Source of the DNA: an uncultured bacterium
GTDB lineage: Bacteria > Bacteroidota > Bacteroidia > Bacteroidales > Muribaculaceae
Length of the DNA stretch: 40,435 nucleotides
Direction: 5' to 3'
NCBI GenBank assembly: GCA_905214735.1
Contig: CAJMNI010000019.1
Location: forward strand, 1 to 40,435
Shown here: positions 1 to 9,267 of the stretch, one piece after another
Position numbering within the stretch: the first letter of the stretch is position 1
Layout: each line of letters starts with the position of its first letter
Program-made: the position numbers and the translations under genes
The notes under the pieces: model-generated
Told to the model about the DNA's origin: nothing
The model's input: the letters and a program-made list of their open reading frames with translations, nothing else
Database searches by the model: none

Positions 1-25
1 CTTAGCGGTAGATGCCGCTTAGCCT

Positions 26-2176
26 ATGAATAATTTTTTAACGAAGTATTGTAAATTAATGATGTGTAAACACTTTATTCATTACCTTATTGTCACTGCA
101 GCAGCGGCGGTCGCAACTTCTTCCGCCTCTGCAAGAGAAACTCTCATCTCTCCCGACGGCCGGCTTCAGGCCACCTTCGATCTTATTGACGGGAAACCTT
201 CTTACTCGCTCGAGTATGATGGGAAGCCGGTGGTTCTGCCAAGTTTCCTTGGCCTTGACTTAAAAGGCGAAACGCCGCTCACTGGCGGCTTCGAAGTCAA
301 ATCCGCGTCGCGTACGACACTGGATGAAATCTGGAAACCGGTCTGGGGAGAGGAATCTGAAATCAGAAACCACTATAATGAACTCGCCGTCGATCTGAGC
401 CAGCCTTCCGGCCAACGGGAACTGACGATTCGTTTCCGCCTATATGACGACGGACTGGGCTTCCGTTACGAGTTCCCGTCTCAGTCAAAGTGCAGCGACT
501 ATATGATAATCACTGACGAGAAAACTCAGTTTGCCATGACCGGAAACCACAAGGCTTACTGGATTCCCGGAGATTACGACACTCAGGAATACAATTATCA
601 TGTGACTCCGCTCAGCGAAATCCGCAGGCAGGGAATATCCGAAGATTTCAATGTCTCCAAATCCGGTTTTTCGGAGACCGGAGTGCAGACTTCATTGCTG
701 ATGAAGACATCCGACGGCCTATGGATAAATATCCATGAAGCCGCTCTTGTCGATTATCCCGCCATGCATCTCGATCTCGACGATCATAACTTCGTGTTCA
801 CCTCGCAGCTCACGCCCGATGCACGAGGCGAGATGGCCCATATCCAGGCACCTTTCCATACTCCCTGGCGCACTGTGCAAGTTGTAGACGATGCAAGGAA
901 AATGCTTGCCTCCCGTCTTATTCTCAACCTCAACGAGCCCTCGAAAATTGAAGACACAAGTTGGATTCGCCCCATGAAATTCATGGGAGTCTGGTGGGAA
1001 ATGATCGCCGGTGAAGGAACTTGGGCTTATACCGATGATTTCTCCTCGGTGAAACTCGGAGACACCGACTTTATTCATTCAAAACCCAATGGACATCACA
1101 GCGCCAATACGGAAAATGTGAAACGCTACATAGATTTCGCGTCGGAAAACGGTATCGAAGGTCTGCTTGTGGAGGGCTGGAATGTCGGCTGGGAAGACTG
1201 GTTTGGCAAGGAGAAGGATTATGTCTTCGACTTTGTCACACCCTATCCCGACTTCAATCTCGCGGAGATATGCGACTATGCCAAACTGAAAGGTGTGAAA
1301 ATGATAATGCATCATGAGACATCCGGAGCAGTCCGCAATTACGAGCGACACATGGAGAAGGCCTATGATCTTATGAACACTTATGGCTATCCCGCAGTAA
1401 AAAGCGGCTATGTCGGCAACATCTATCCTACCGGACAGCATCATTACAGCCAGGATCTGGTGAACCATTATCTTTATGCCGTCACCGAAGCCGCCAAGCA
1501 TAAGATTATGGTCGATTCCCATGAGGCCGTGCGCCCCACAGGTCTGTGCCGCACCTGGCCCAACTGGATGGCCCAGGAGTCTGCCCGAGGCAATGAATAC
1601 AAAGACAATGATCCCTGGCACACATGCATACTGCCATTCACTCGTCTGCAAGGAGGCCCGATGGACTTCACCCCCGGAATTTTCGAAATGGACTTGTCAA
1701 AACTCCGCGAAGGTTCCAAAGACCGGATGATGTTTACCCTCGCAAATCAGCTTGCACTTTATGTCACAATGTATAGCCCGCTGCAGATGGCAGCTGATCT
1801 TCCTGAAAATTACAAGAAATTTCCGGATGCATTCCAATTTATCCGCGATGTGCCGGTAGACTGGAGCCGGAGTGTATATCTTGAGGCGGAACCGGCTGAA
1901 TACATCACTATCGCACGCAAGGATAAAGCATCCGATGACTGGTATGTCGGAAGCATCGCCGGCCATAATGGTCGCGTCAGCGAGATCTCTCTTGACTTCC
2001 TTGAACCGGGAGCCGTCTACGAGGCTACTGTATATGCCGACGGACCTGACGCCGATTACCAGACCAATCCCCAAAGCTATAAGATCACGAAGAGGAAAGT
2101 CACCTCCAAATCGCATTTCAAGCAAAAAGTAGCGGCTTCGGGAGGGTATGCGATAAGGCTTAAGAAAATCAAATAA
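26..2176 (+). CDS. GH97 family alpha-glucosidase (SusB-like), secreted/periplasmic
   Basis: This 716-residue protein has the GH97 layout: an N-terminal beta-sandwich (about residues 35-290), a TIM-barrel catalytic domain (about 300-600) and a C-terminal beta domain. Three acidic residues fall in the motifs HHETSG (E431), SHEAVRPTG (E500) and GNEY (E524). Their spacing (69 and 24) equals that of E439, E508 and E532 in the inverting Bacteroides SusB, and E518 matches a further calcium ligand. It should therefore be a calcium-dependent inverting enzyme releasing glucose from alpha-glucans, not the retaining galactosidase subtype. A signal peptide is visible (hydrophobic run LIVTAAAAVA, then SSASA). 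Methionines at 59 and 62 would give a tighter signal peptide and may be the true start. No SusC/SusD genes are in view, although the upstream side lies outside the window. Family confidence is high; the exact substrate is inferred. Confidence 0.93.
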   Translation: MNNFLTKYCKLMMCKHFIHYLIVTAAAAVATSSASARETLISPDGRLQATFDLIDGKPSYSLEYDGKPVVLPSFLGLDLKGETPLTGGFEVKSASRTTLDEIWKPVWGEESEIRNHYNELAVDLSQPSGQRELTIRFRLYDDGLGFRYEFPSQSKCSDYMIITDEKTQFAMTGNHKAYWIPGDYDTQEYNYHVTPLSEIRRQGISEDFNVSKSGFSETGVQTSLLMKTSDGLWINIHEAALVDYPAMHLDLDDHNFVFTSQLTPDARGEMAHIQAPFHTPWRTVQVVDDARKMLASRLILNLNEPSKIEDTSWIRPMKFMGVWWEMIAGEGTWAYTDDFSSVKLGDTDFIHSKPNGHHSANTENVKRYIDFASENGIEGLLVEGWNVGWEDWFGKEKDYVFDFVTPYPDFNLAEICDYAKLKGVKMIMHHETSGAVRNYERHMEKAYDLMNTYGYPAVKSGYVGNIYPTGQHHYSQDLVNHYLYAVTEAAKHKIMVDSHEAVRPTGLCRTWPNWMAQESARGNEYKDNDPWHTCILPFTRLQGGPMDFTPGIFEMDLSKLREGSKDRMMFTLANQLALYVTMYSPLQMAADLPENYKKFPDAFQFIRDVPVDWSRSVYLEAEPAEYITIARKDKASDDWYVGSIAGHNGRVSEISLDFLEPGAVYEATVYADGPDADYQTNPQSYKITKRKVTSKSHFKQKVAASGGYAIRLKKIK

Positions 2177-2225
2177 ACCGCAACGCCGACGTTTGCACTC
2201 CGATCTGACTGAAGCAAATAAAGAC

Positions 2226-2275
2226 AAAAAAATCGGCATGTCTGCGAATGGGAAACCGCAGACATGCCTTTTTTT
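2226..2275. terminator. Bidirectional terminator between convergent GH97 and phosphatase genes
   Basis: A perfect 12-bp stem (2235-2246 with 2257-2268) encloses a 10-nt loop. It is flanked by an A-run on the left (2226-2232) and a T-run on the right (2269-2275), so it can act on both convergent transcripts. Confidence 0.88.
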
Positions 2276-2323
2276 CAGTTGCTCTGATTTTGCTATTCGC
2301 CAAGGAAATAGTGCACACCAGCA

Positions 2324-3058
2324 TTATTTGACGGCGGGGGAATTGCGGAATTCCGCGCGGGCCGCTTCAAGATCTTTTACGAATTCCGGATTGGAAAGCA
2401 GAGCCACAAACGCAGCCGCGCCCATGACGCGTCCAGCATCGACATCGCTCTGATAATGGGCGCCGACGATCACACGCGACTGTCCGTATTCAAATCCGCG
2501 TTTGAGTATCTCGGTGGCACGAGCCGGATTAATGTCGGCAAGGATCAAAGCGACACACCATCCTATGGCAGTATGCCCCGAAGGGTATGAGCCGTTGTTG
2601 ATTAAATCTTTCTCAGTGTCGGGGACCGAGGTATGTTCATTCCAATACACGAACGGACGCACACGATGATAATAAGCTTTCGCCTCTGATGTGGAAAGAC
2701 CTCCCGCATCGTTAGTGGCTTTGCTCAGAAGTTTATAGAGCACGGGGGTCGCCTTCTTGGTAATCGGACGACCGAAAGCCTCCGAAAACGTGCGGTCTAA
2801 GTAAGTGGAATCAACGTATGCGTCGGAGATGGCCATCTTTCCACGCGGAGTGTTGCGAATGCTTTTCCCCCATTCATACTGTTCACGGTCGTAAGCAAAC
2901 CGAGCAGTCGTATCGGCCGGCATCGGCATCAGGATCGCAAGACTCGACGGCATTTCTTCAACTGTAAGATAGAACGAATCCGGATCGGTAGAGTGGTCGC
3001 GAGCAAATGCGGACACCGCCATAACGAATGCCAACAGGCTAACAAAAATTTTCTTCAT
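2324..3058 (-). CDS. Class A non-specific acid phosphatase (PAP2 superfamily)
   Basis: This 244-residue exported protein has a cleavable signal peptide (hydrophobic LLAFVMAVSAFA). It carries the full acid phosphatase signature in order: KAYYHRVRP (K-x6-RP), SYPSGHT, then QSRVIVGAH followed three residues later by D (SR-x5-H-x3-D). The PSGH histidine is the proton donor and the SRxxxxxH histidine the phosphate-accepting nucleophile in this family. The length fits PhoN/PhoC-like periplasmic enzymes, which remove phosphate from many monoesters. It is convergent with the GH97 gene and shares its terminator. About 65 nt separate it from the DUF4405 gene upstream, so co-transcription with that gene is possible. 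No perfect promoter element is seen directly upstream. Confidence 0.92.
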   Translation of the reverse strand: MKKIFVSLLAFVMAVSAFARDHSTDPDSFYLTVEEMPSSLAILMPMPADTTARFAYDREQYEWGKSIRNTPRGKMAISDAYVDSTYLDRTFSEAFGRPITKKATPVLYKLLSKATNDAGGLSTSEAKAYYHRVRPFVYWNEHTSVPDTEKDLINNGSYPSGHTAIGWCVALILADINPARATEILKRGFEYGQSRVIVGAHYQSDVDAGRVMGAAAFVALLSNPEFVKDLEAARAEFRNSPAVK

Positions 3059-3123
3059 TTCAGCAGATTTTAACAGGTTGATTTATTTTAGGTTATAATT
3101 TTAAGTTATATTGGAGTCTATGA

Positions 3124-3549
3124 CTAACGTCGCTTTCTACTATTCTTGAAATATTTTATTCGCTTCACTGTGTGGCCGATGGCCACAAGAATCATCAGAA
3201 GTCCCAATTTGCCATGAATTCCGCCTATCGGAGAATGTTCATAAGTGACAATCCAATGACCGAATGCCACAAGTCCTGATAAGATTGCCAGCAAAAACAG
3301 CCACCAGAGAAGTCTGGTCACAGGACTCTTGACTCGTCTGAACTTAGCGAACCAGTCACCCCATTTCAGATTGAGAGCGATATGCCATATAGCCAAAAAT
3401 CCGAAGGCATAACCGGCGAAAATATGAAACCAAACGAAACCGATGCTTCGGCTGCCTGTGGCTTCAAGCTGGATACCGGAAGCAAGAATTATAAAAGTCG
3501 CTATAAGCAGCGACCAATTGCATATTTTAAGTTTCAATACCTTTTTCAT
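3124..3549 (-). CDS. DUF4405 four-helix membrane protein (cytochrome b561-like fold)
   Basis: This 141-residue integral membrane protein has four hydrophobic segments, roughly residues 12-28, 38-60, 82-102 and 116-132. Histidines lie within or next to helices (WFHIFAGYAFG, AIWHIALNLKWGDW, HGKLGLL, AIGHTVKR), the pattern of DUF4405 proteins, which resemble di-haem cytochrome b membrane subunits. A haem-binding or electron-transfer role is an inference from that pattern; no redox partner is nearby. The start is the only methionine available. A consensus promoter sits so close that the mRNA would begin almost at the ATG (see the promoter entry). The acid phosphatase gene follows on the same strand. 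Confidence 0.75.
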   Translation of the reverse strand: MKKVLKLKICNWSLLIATFIILASGIQLEATGSRSIGFVWFHIFAGYAFGFLAIWHIALNLKWGDWFAKFRRVKSPVTRLLWWLFLLAILSGLVAFGHWIVTYEHSPIGGIHGKLGLLMILVAIGHTVKRIKYFKNSRKRR

Positions 3550-3553
3550 TCCG

Positions 3554-3585
3554 CAAATTTACAAACTATAACAAACATTGGCAAA
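3554..3585 (-). promoter_or_regulatory. Bacteroidetes-type promoter for the DUF4405 gene
   Basis: Read on the minus strand, TTTG (3585-3582), a 20-bp spacer and TAAATTTG (3561-3554) match the -33/-7 consensus TTTG-N17-21-TAnnTTTG exactly. The predicted transcript start is within a few bases of the ATG at 3549, so the message would be leaderless or nearly so. Confidence 0.6.
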
Positions 3586-3655
3586 CTGCATATCGAAAAA
3601 GAGCAATAATTCACTGTTTTTGCGGGATTTGTTCGGGCTTTTCGTGAAATTGCGT

Positions 3656-3663
3656 TATCTTTG
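3656..3663 (+). promoter_or_regulatory. Likely -7 element for the CDF transporter gene
   Basis: TATCTTTG matches TAnnTTTG and lies 50 nt before the ATG at 3714. The nearest TTTG (3628-3631) is 24 bp upstream, longer than the usual 17-21, so the -33 assignment is uncertain. Confidence 0.45.
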
Positions 3664-3713
3664 CGGTTCTATCGCTGCAGCGGGTAAGATGCTGCAGAAT
3701 ATCTCTATCGATC

Positions 3714-4613
3714 ATGCAACCAAGAGAAAAAGATATCTACAAGGTCACTATTATCGGTTCGGCGGTCAACGCCCTGTTAGTGGCCATTAAGTTTCTGGCC
3801 GGAATCGTAGGCCGGAGCTCGGCGCTCGTTGCCGACGCCGTCCACTCCCTCACGGATTTCATCACCGACATTATTGTCCTCATCTTTGTCAGAATATCAG
3901 GTAAACCACGTGACGAGCAACATGGCTATGGCCATGGGAAATTCGAGACTCTCGCCACCCTCATTATCGGCGTGATCCTTTTCTTCACCGGTATCGGATT
4001 GCTCGTCAACAGCATCAGACTTATCGTGGCAAGCATCGAAGGCGCCGAACTGCCCAAACCCTCTCCCGCCACATTTATAGTCGCGCTGATTTCAATCATC
4101 GCCAAAGAGATCCTTTACCGATATACTGTCAGAGAGAGCAAACGCCTTAATTCCGACGCTCTCAAAGCAAATGCCTGGCATCACCGCAGCGACGCCCTCT
4201 CTTCTATAGGAACGCTGGTCGGCATCTCCGGAGCAATGTTCCTCGGCCAGCGTTGGAGAATCCTCGACCCTATTGCCGCCGGAGTCGTCAGCTGCTTCAT
4301 CGTTAAGGCCGGAATTGATATAATCCGCCCTGCAGTCGACCAATTGCTCGAAGGCTCCCTTTCCAAAGAGGAAACAGAAGAAATCGCCGAAATAATCAAG
4401 AGCGTGAACGGAGTCTGCGGTTTCCACAATCTGCGTTCGCGCAAAGTAGGCAATGACATCGCCATCGACGTGCATGTCAAGATGGACGGCAACATGACCC
4501 TTTGCGAAGCTCATGATATAGCAAGCCTAATAGAAGAGGAAATCCGCAAAAGATTCGGCCAGTCAAGTATGGTCTACATCCACATGGAGCCTGTGACAAA
4601 AACAATTTCATAA
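3714..4613 (+). CDS. Cation diffusion facilitator (CDF) family divalent metal transporter
   Basis: This 299-residue protein has the CDF layout: six membrane helices (residues ~10-205) and a cytoplasmic C-terminal domain (~210-299). The transport-site residues are visible as H44/D48 in ADAVHSLTD and H156/D160 in WHHRSDALSS. The H-x-x-x-D pair in helix 2 is typical of zinc-preferring members, whereas FieF-like proteins have D-x-x-x-D. The conserved loop HGYGHGKFETLA follows helix 2. It probably exports zinc or another divalent metal in exchange for protons; the exact metal is inferred. The gene stands alone between its own promoter and a strong terminator. Confidence 0.92.
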   Translation: MQPREKDIYKVTIIGSAVNALLVAIKFLAGIVGRSSALVADAVHSLTDFITDIIVLIFVRISGKPRDEQHGYGHGKFETLATLIIGVILFFTGIGLLVNSIRLIVASIEGAELPKPSPATFIVALISIIAKEILYRYTVRESKRLNSDALKANAWHHRSDALSSIGTLVGISGAMFLGQRWRILDPIAAGVVSCFIVKAGIDIIRPAVDQLLEGSLSKEETEEIAEIIKSVNGVCGFHNLRSRKVGNDIAIDVHVKMDGNMTLCEAHDIASLIEEEIRKRFGQSSMVYIHMEPVTKTIS

Positions 4614-4634
4614 GGCAGTGTCATAACTTATAAC

Positions 4635-4672
4635 AGCGCCCCGAAAGTCAGAAAACTTTCGGGGCGCTTTTC
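4635..4672. terminator. Strong rho-independent terminator after the CDF gene
   Basis: A perfect 14-bp GC-rich stem (4635-4648 with 4655-4668) has a 6-nt loop and is followed by TTTT. It lies between the convergent CDF and adhesin genes. The minus-strand tail is poor in T, so it mainly serves the plus-strand gene. Confidence 0.85.
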
Positions 4673-4706
4673 ATTAGCGAATTCGCTTTCTAATAGAAAG
4701 AACCGA

Positions 4707-7700
4707 TTACTTCACGATTACCTTGGCTCTGCAGCTTCCGGCATAGACCACATAGATGCCCGGATCGACGGAAACCGACATGGCGTTCTTTCCGAGGCCC
4801 GACCATATCATGCGGCCGTAAACATCGTAAACTGCAACGTCCATTCCTTCAGCACCGCCAACGAGTATCGCGCCGGCTGCCGAACGAACCGAGACAGTCT
4901 CGCTGCCTACTGAGCCGATGGATGATGTTTCAATCAAGACTTCGTTGGAGCCTTTCGATTCACCATTGTTGTGAACAGCCGTTACCCTATAGAGCGCCGT
5001 AGCCTCCGCGGGAGCATGCATGTCGGTGAACGTGTTTGTCGTGATAAGAGAATTGTTGATCTTCACTCCGTCGCGATAAACATTGTAACCAAGATGTTTC
5101 ACCGAACATTCACCCCCAGCCGGGATATAACTTACATCGTCGAGCATCAGCATGAACGAATTCAGGCCACGGCTTCTGATTGCGAAGTATTTTGCCCCCT
5201 CGGGAAGCTCTGCCACAATTTCAGTCCAGTCGCTGTCAAGCTTCGGATACTCTTTCAGAAGGATAAAGTCGGAAGGCGACTTGCCGGTCATCGAATAAAG
5301 CACCTCGATTGCTTCCGGATATGCATACATGAAGCTTGCGGCAAAGAAAGAAACAGTCTGAGCCCTCGGATCGAGCAGGGGCGAAATTGCCCAGTCATCA
5401 ACCTGACCTCCATTGTAAAGGAAGAGGGATGCGAGATATTTCGTGCCTGTGAGAGCCGTGAACATGTGGTCGTAAGTTCCCTCGTCGGCGGCATCGAAAA
5501 CAAAGAACGACGCCTTCGTCTTTCCGGCCTCTATACCGGGAATATCAACATTCATCACGCTTCCCACTGCTTCGTCGTCCTGATCGATAAACGTCCAGTC
5601 GCCGAAAGCATGTGCGAAAGACTCTCCATCTTCAAACGATTCAACCTTAAGATCGGGCACTGCTGTGGTCATGTCGGGCGCTTCCCAGTTCAGGAGCACA
5701 CCGTCGGCCACTTCCACACCCGAAAGATTGCGGGCCGGGGGAAGGTTAGACAAGATGGGAATAACCTCGGCTTCAGGAGTCTCGTTATTATCGGAATCCT
5801 CGTCGGAATCGAAGACCACACGCCCCTTCAGAGCCACGGGAGACTCCGCAAGCACCGGCATGTCACATTCGAACACTGCCATATATTTCCCATCGGGTTC
5901 GAGGGTCTCTCCGTCACGGCTTCCTACGAGCACGCCATCGGCGTAAAGCTCGACAGTATAATCCGAAACGATATTGTTACCATCGTTCACCACCATAACG
6001 CCGGCTTTAAACTTCTCGCCGGCGCGGGCATGGCTGACGCTAATGAGATCGTCTGCCTTAAGGTCGTTGCCTCTTATCGATCTGACGCGAACATCGTCGA
6101 TAAGCAGATAAATGTAGGTCGACGCCGTTCCGCGGAATTTAACCTGAATATCCTTGCCGGCAAATTCGTCGAGTGCAACCACTCTCCTGTACCAGCCGTC
6201 GTTTTCTCCCAGTTCACAAGGCTTGAACTCGTCGACTTTCTTGAATTCCTTGCCAACCTCGCAAACCCATATTTCAAGCGTATTGTTGTTCGGGCCAACG
6301 TTATCGGTCGAGAGATTGTAGGATGCGAAAGTCAGACCGGGATTCTCCACGCCGTCAAGACTGATTTTTCCCGTCATTATATCCGAGCAGTCACCTATGG
6401 CGTAGGCCTCGAGGAGCAGATAACCGTTGTCGCCGTCATACGACACATAACCGGGATAGGTGTCGGTGGCCGGACGCCAGAGTGAGAATCCGGTGACAGT
6501 TTCGCGCATGAATACTGTCGATAGCTGGCCGCCGGCAAACGATTCGCTATAGTCACGGTATCCCGTGCCGACCGGTATCATCGAAGTCAGCGTAGCTTCG
6601 CCGAAACCGCGGTTGGTGGAGGGAATCACAGCATACTGGCAGAATGTCTGCTGACCCGGTTCCACCACACGGAATGTATATGACAGATCCTTGATTGAGC
6701 CTGCGATGAGTTCAGGTTTGCCGTTCCTGACCGCATATACGCCATAGCTGATCATGTCAGGATTTATAGGATAGCCATTGCAGTCGGTCACGACGCGCTC
6801 CCATGAGACGGTGGCCATACCGTTGTTGTCGGCGTCGGCGAGCACTGCCGATGCCGTAGCGGCCGGATAATTTATACCGAAATATGATGTTACGGTAGCC
6901 ACTTTGCCGGCGCCCTCCGCATTATAGGCGTGGATGATATAATTCACTTCGCCCGGCTTGTCGGATTGGTCGGCAAAGCTCAGGGCCTCTCCGGGAGCGG
7001 GAGACTCGAAAATCTTTGCGGGAGTTTCTTCACCCTCACGCTTTATCTCAATTCTGTCGATGTTTTCCAGTTTGTTGCCGGCATAGTCGGTTGACGGAGC
7101 ATTGAAACAGAGGTTGATGCTGTAAGCGCCGTCGGGATCAGGAATGGCCTTAAGGTCAGTCACTGCATTGGGAGACGCCGAGGATGTTCCGCTCGATACG
7201 CGGATATTGTCGACAAACATATAATATTTGTTGCGCTCGCTGATGCTGTGGAAACCTATATATTGCAGATCATCTGTCTCTGAAACGATATATGCCTGCA
7301 TAGTCTTCGGGGCTTCCCCTATGATATCGACAGGTTCGACCAGCGTAGAGGTCATGGCCTCTACAGTAGCGGCGTTACCGATCTTCACTTCCAGTCTTTC
7401 GTCTGTCCAGTCATTGAAACCGTGGACATCAAACTGCAGCAGATATGCCTCTCCTTTGCGAAGACGGAGCGGCGGAGTGATCAGCCAGTCGTCCATTCCG
7501 CTCTTCATGGCGAAAGGAGCCCTGGCCTCGCCCTGATAATATCCCCACGTGAGGTTGTCGTTGTTGGCGTCGATCACGGTATATGCTCCGAACGATTCGG
7601 CTGAGTCGAAACTCTCCGAATAAGGAAGCGGAGTGCTTCCCCGGGGATAGGAAACAGTGCGCATGGGTGCCGAGATTTTTCCGGCATAATCCGCAACTAC

Positions 7701-9095
7701 CGTGTAATAATAGACGGTCAGATCTTCCGGATCGGGTAGCGTCTCCTTGAATTCGCAACCCTCCTGTCTTTCCGAAACGACAACTTCGTCGGGCATTCTC
7801 GTCACGGTGTAACGTATTTCGGCCGAATCGATATAGCCGCCGTCGGCAGAAGCCGTGACCGGATTCCAGACTATTGTGATCACATCGTCGGCCACTGAAG
7901 ATTTGATGTCGGGAGTTTCGGGGATGCCTTTGCCGACAAACATGTCGCGTCGGTAGACCGGACCGGAACCGGCATTGTTGACTGCTACGATCGAGAACTG
8001 ATAATTGCCCGATTCAGTGATCATGATGCCGACTGATTCCTTGCGGCCATACTCGCTGACGCCTGATTCGAGCACGGTTTCGCCCGCGCGAATTTCGTAT
8101 CTCACTTCTCCGGTGCCCTTATCTCCATTGTAAAGCGTGGCGGGCATGGTGAAATTAAACGTGCCTCTCATCGAACCCTTAGGGAAGTCGATAGAAACGT
8201 TGCTCAACTCTCCCGGAGCATCGGGATAGACGGCCGGAACCGGAATATAGAGACCGGTCACCTGCTCATTGTTGGCAAACGCGCAAATTCTGGTGGCCGC
8301 TCCCGTGGTCTTGTCGACTTCATACAGCGCTCCGGTGCCATCCAAAAGCTTTACCGTCCAGAACATTCTTCCCGTCCTTTGGTCGATGGCGGCGGAAGAG
8401 AAATATTCAGGCGAGACTCCGGTGGCTCCGATTTCGGACACGTCGCCCGTTTTCTTGTCGATCAAAACAAGTGTCGAACCGGTGCACAGGTCGCCGTATT
8501 GTCCGCCAACAGTCTTGCTGATTCCATATAGCTGACCGTTTTTATCGACTGCGAGCGAACTCCATTCTCCGTCGAGCGGAGCGATTTCATTTATGGTAAG
8601 CTCATAATCGGAAAATTCGACGGTGGCGAGCACATATCCGCTCACATCCGCCGTAAAGAAAATACCATAAGTTTTGCCGTCGGTCGAGTCATGGGCAAGA
8701 TCCACGGCAATGTTCGTAGCGTCATTACCCCATGCCTGCATGACTGCGCTCCCCGACTCAAGATCATAACCTATCGTCGAGGTGGTGATTGAACCGTAGT
8801 CGTTTTCATAGCTTGTGGCATAATACATGCCGTTGGCGGCGACACCGCCGCCGGTGGCGTTCGGACCGGAGAAGCGTATTTTAAGTGTGTTGCCTCCGGT
8901 GCCGGGTAATTCATAAAGTCCCGGACGCGGCATTATGGCATCCCATTCATCGGATGCGATAACTGAGCCGTACATTTCCGGGACTTCAATAACACTCTCC
9001 TGCACGGCTTTTCCTCCGGGAGGCTCCGTGACGTTGACTGCCGATGCCATTAGCGCGGACACCGACAATGCAGCAATCGGAAATACTTTTTTCAT
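4707..9095 (-). CDS. Large secreted multidomain protein with cleaved-adhesin domains and C-terminal sorting tail
   Basis: About 1460 residues. The start at 9095 gives a compact signal peptide (MKKVFPIAALSVSALMASA); an in-frame ATG at 9113 adds six residues. Residue numbers here count from 9113. A propeller-like region rich in YAT, YGIS and ALYEVD strands spans about 80-290, followed by fibronectin III-like segments (about 300-490). Three choice-of-anchor J / cleaved-adhesin modules begin at about 495 (SESFDSAESFG), 852 (YSESFAGG) and 1157 (ESFEDGESF), each with the DDW-x-I-SP/TPP type motif or a close relative. The last ~70 residues (AVYDVYGRMIWSG, then GIYVVYAG and KVIVK) form a type A sorting domain of type IX secretion. 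It is probably cell-surface or released, binding protein or glycan; no enzymatic domain is recognised. The secretion machinery itself is not in the window. Confidence 0.85.
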   Translation of the reverse strand: MKKVFPIAALSVSALMASAVNVTEPPGGKAVQESVIEVPEMYGSVIASDEWDAIMPRPGLYELPGTGGNTLKIRFSGPNATGGGVAANGMYYATSYENDYGSITTSTIGYDLESGSAVMQAWGNDATNIAVDLAHDSTDGKTYGIFFTADVSGYVLATVEFSDYELTINEIAPLDGEWSSLAVDKNGQLYGISKTVGGQYGDLCTGSTLVLIDKKTGDVSEIGATGVSPEYFSSAAIDQRTGRMFWTVKLLDGTGALYEVDKTTGAATRICAFANNEQVTGLYIPVPAVYPDAPGELSNVSIDFPKGSMRGTFNFTMPATLYNGDKGTGEVRYEIRAGETVLESGVSEYGRKESVGIMITESGNYQFSIVAVNNAGSGPVYRRDMFVGKGIPETPDIKSSVADDVITIVWNPVTASADGGYIDSAEIRYTVTRMPDEVVVSERQEGCEFKETLPDPEDLTVYYYTVVADYAGKISAPMRTVSYPRGSTPLPYSESFDSAESFGAYTVIDANNDNLTWGYYQGEARAPFAMKSGMDDWLITPPLRLRKGEAYLLQFDVHGFNDWTDERLEVKIGNAATVEAMTSTLVEPVDIIGEAPKTMQAYIVSETDDLQYIGFHSISERNKYYMFVDNIRVSSGTSSASPNAVTDLKAIPDPDGAYSINLCFNAPSTDYAGNKLENIDRIEIKREGEETPAKIFESPAPGEALSFADQSDKPGEVNYIIHAYNAEGAGKVATVTSYFGINYPAATASAVLADADNNGMATVSWERVVTDCNGYPINPDMISYGVYAVRNGKPELIAGSIKDLSYTFRVVEPGQQTFCQYAVIPSTNRGFGEATLTSMIPVGTGYRDYSESFAGGQLSTVFMRETVTGFSLWRPATDTYPGYVSYDGDNGYLLLEAYAIGDCSDIMTGKISLDGVENPGLTFASYNLSTDNVGPNNNTLEIWVCEVGKEFKKVDEFKPCELGENDGWYRRVVALDEFAGKDIQVKFRGTASTYIYLLIDDVRVRSIRGNDLKADDLISVSHARAGEKFKAGVMVVNDGNNIVSDYTVELYADGVLVGSRDGETLEPDGKYMAVFECDMPVLAESPVALKGRVVFDSDEDSDNNETPEAEVIPILSNLPPARNLSGVEVADGVLLNWEAPDMTTAVPDLKVESFEDGESFAHAFGDWTFIDQDDEAVGSVMNVDIPGIEAGKTKASFFVFDAADEGTYDHMFTALTGTKYLASLFLYNGGQVDDWAISPLLDPRAQTVSFFAASFMYAYPEAIEVLYSMTGKSPSDFILLKEYPKLDSDWTEIVAELPEGAKYFAIRSRGLNSFMLMLDDVSYIPAGGECSVKHLGYNVYRDGVKINNSLITTNTFTDMHAPAEATALYRVTAVHNNGESKGSNEVLIETSSIGSVGSETVSVRSAAGAILVGGAEGMDVAVYDVYGRMIWSGLGKNAMSVSVDPGIYVVYAGSCRAKVIVK

Positions 9096-9142
9096 GTGTA
9101 ATCGTTTAGTCAATAATGCGGATTGCTACTCCCTAATTTTTA

Positions 9143-9174
9143 CAAATATAGCGATTATCTGTTAATTTCCACAA
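9143..9174 (-). promoter_or_regulatory. Promoter of the large secreted protein gene
   Basis: On the minus strand TATATTTG (9150-9143) matches TAnnTTTG, with TTG (9174-9172) 21 bp upstream as the -33 element. The leader would be about 25-40 nt depending on which start is used. Confidence 0.55.
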
Positions 9175-9267
9175 TTTTCCGCTAATTATTCATTATTTTC
9201 TCTCCTCCGCATTCTATACTTTTAAAATATTCGTTGATTTTTTTGCATTAGAGAATCTAATTAGCGC

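Noticed and set aside
4..19. AGCGG/CCGCT inverted repeat at the left edge
   Set aside because: The stem is only five pairs, no T-run follows, and the upstream context is cut off.
4971..6485. 504-codon plus-strand frame inside the secreted adhesin gene
   Set aside because: It is a shadow frame; the minus-strand gene has a signal peptide, repeated domains and a sorting tail.
9246..9264. Small inverted repeat ATTAGA/TCTAAT after the MATE gene as a terminator
   Set aside because: The stem is only 6 AT-rich pairs and has no T-run on the side of the minus-strand transcript.
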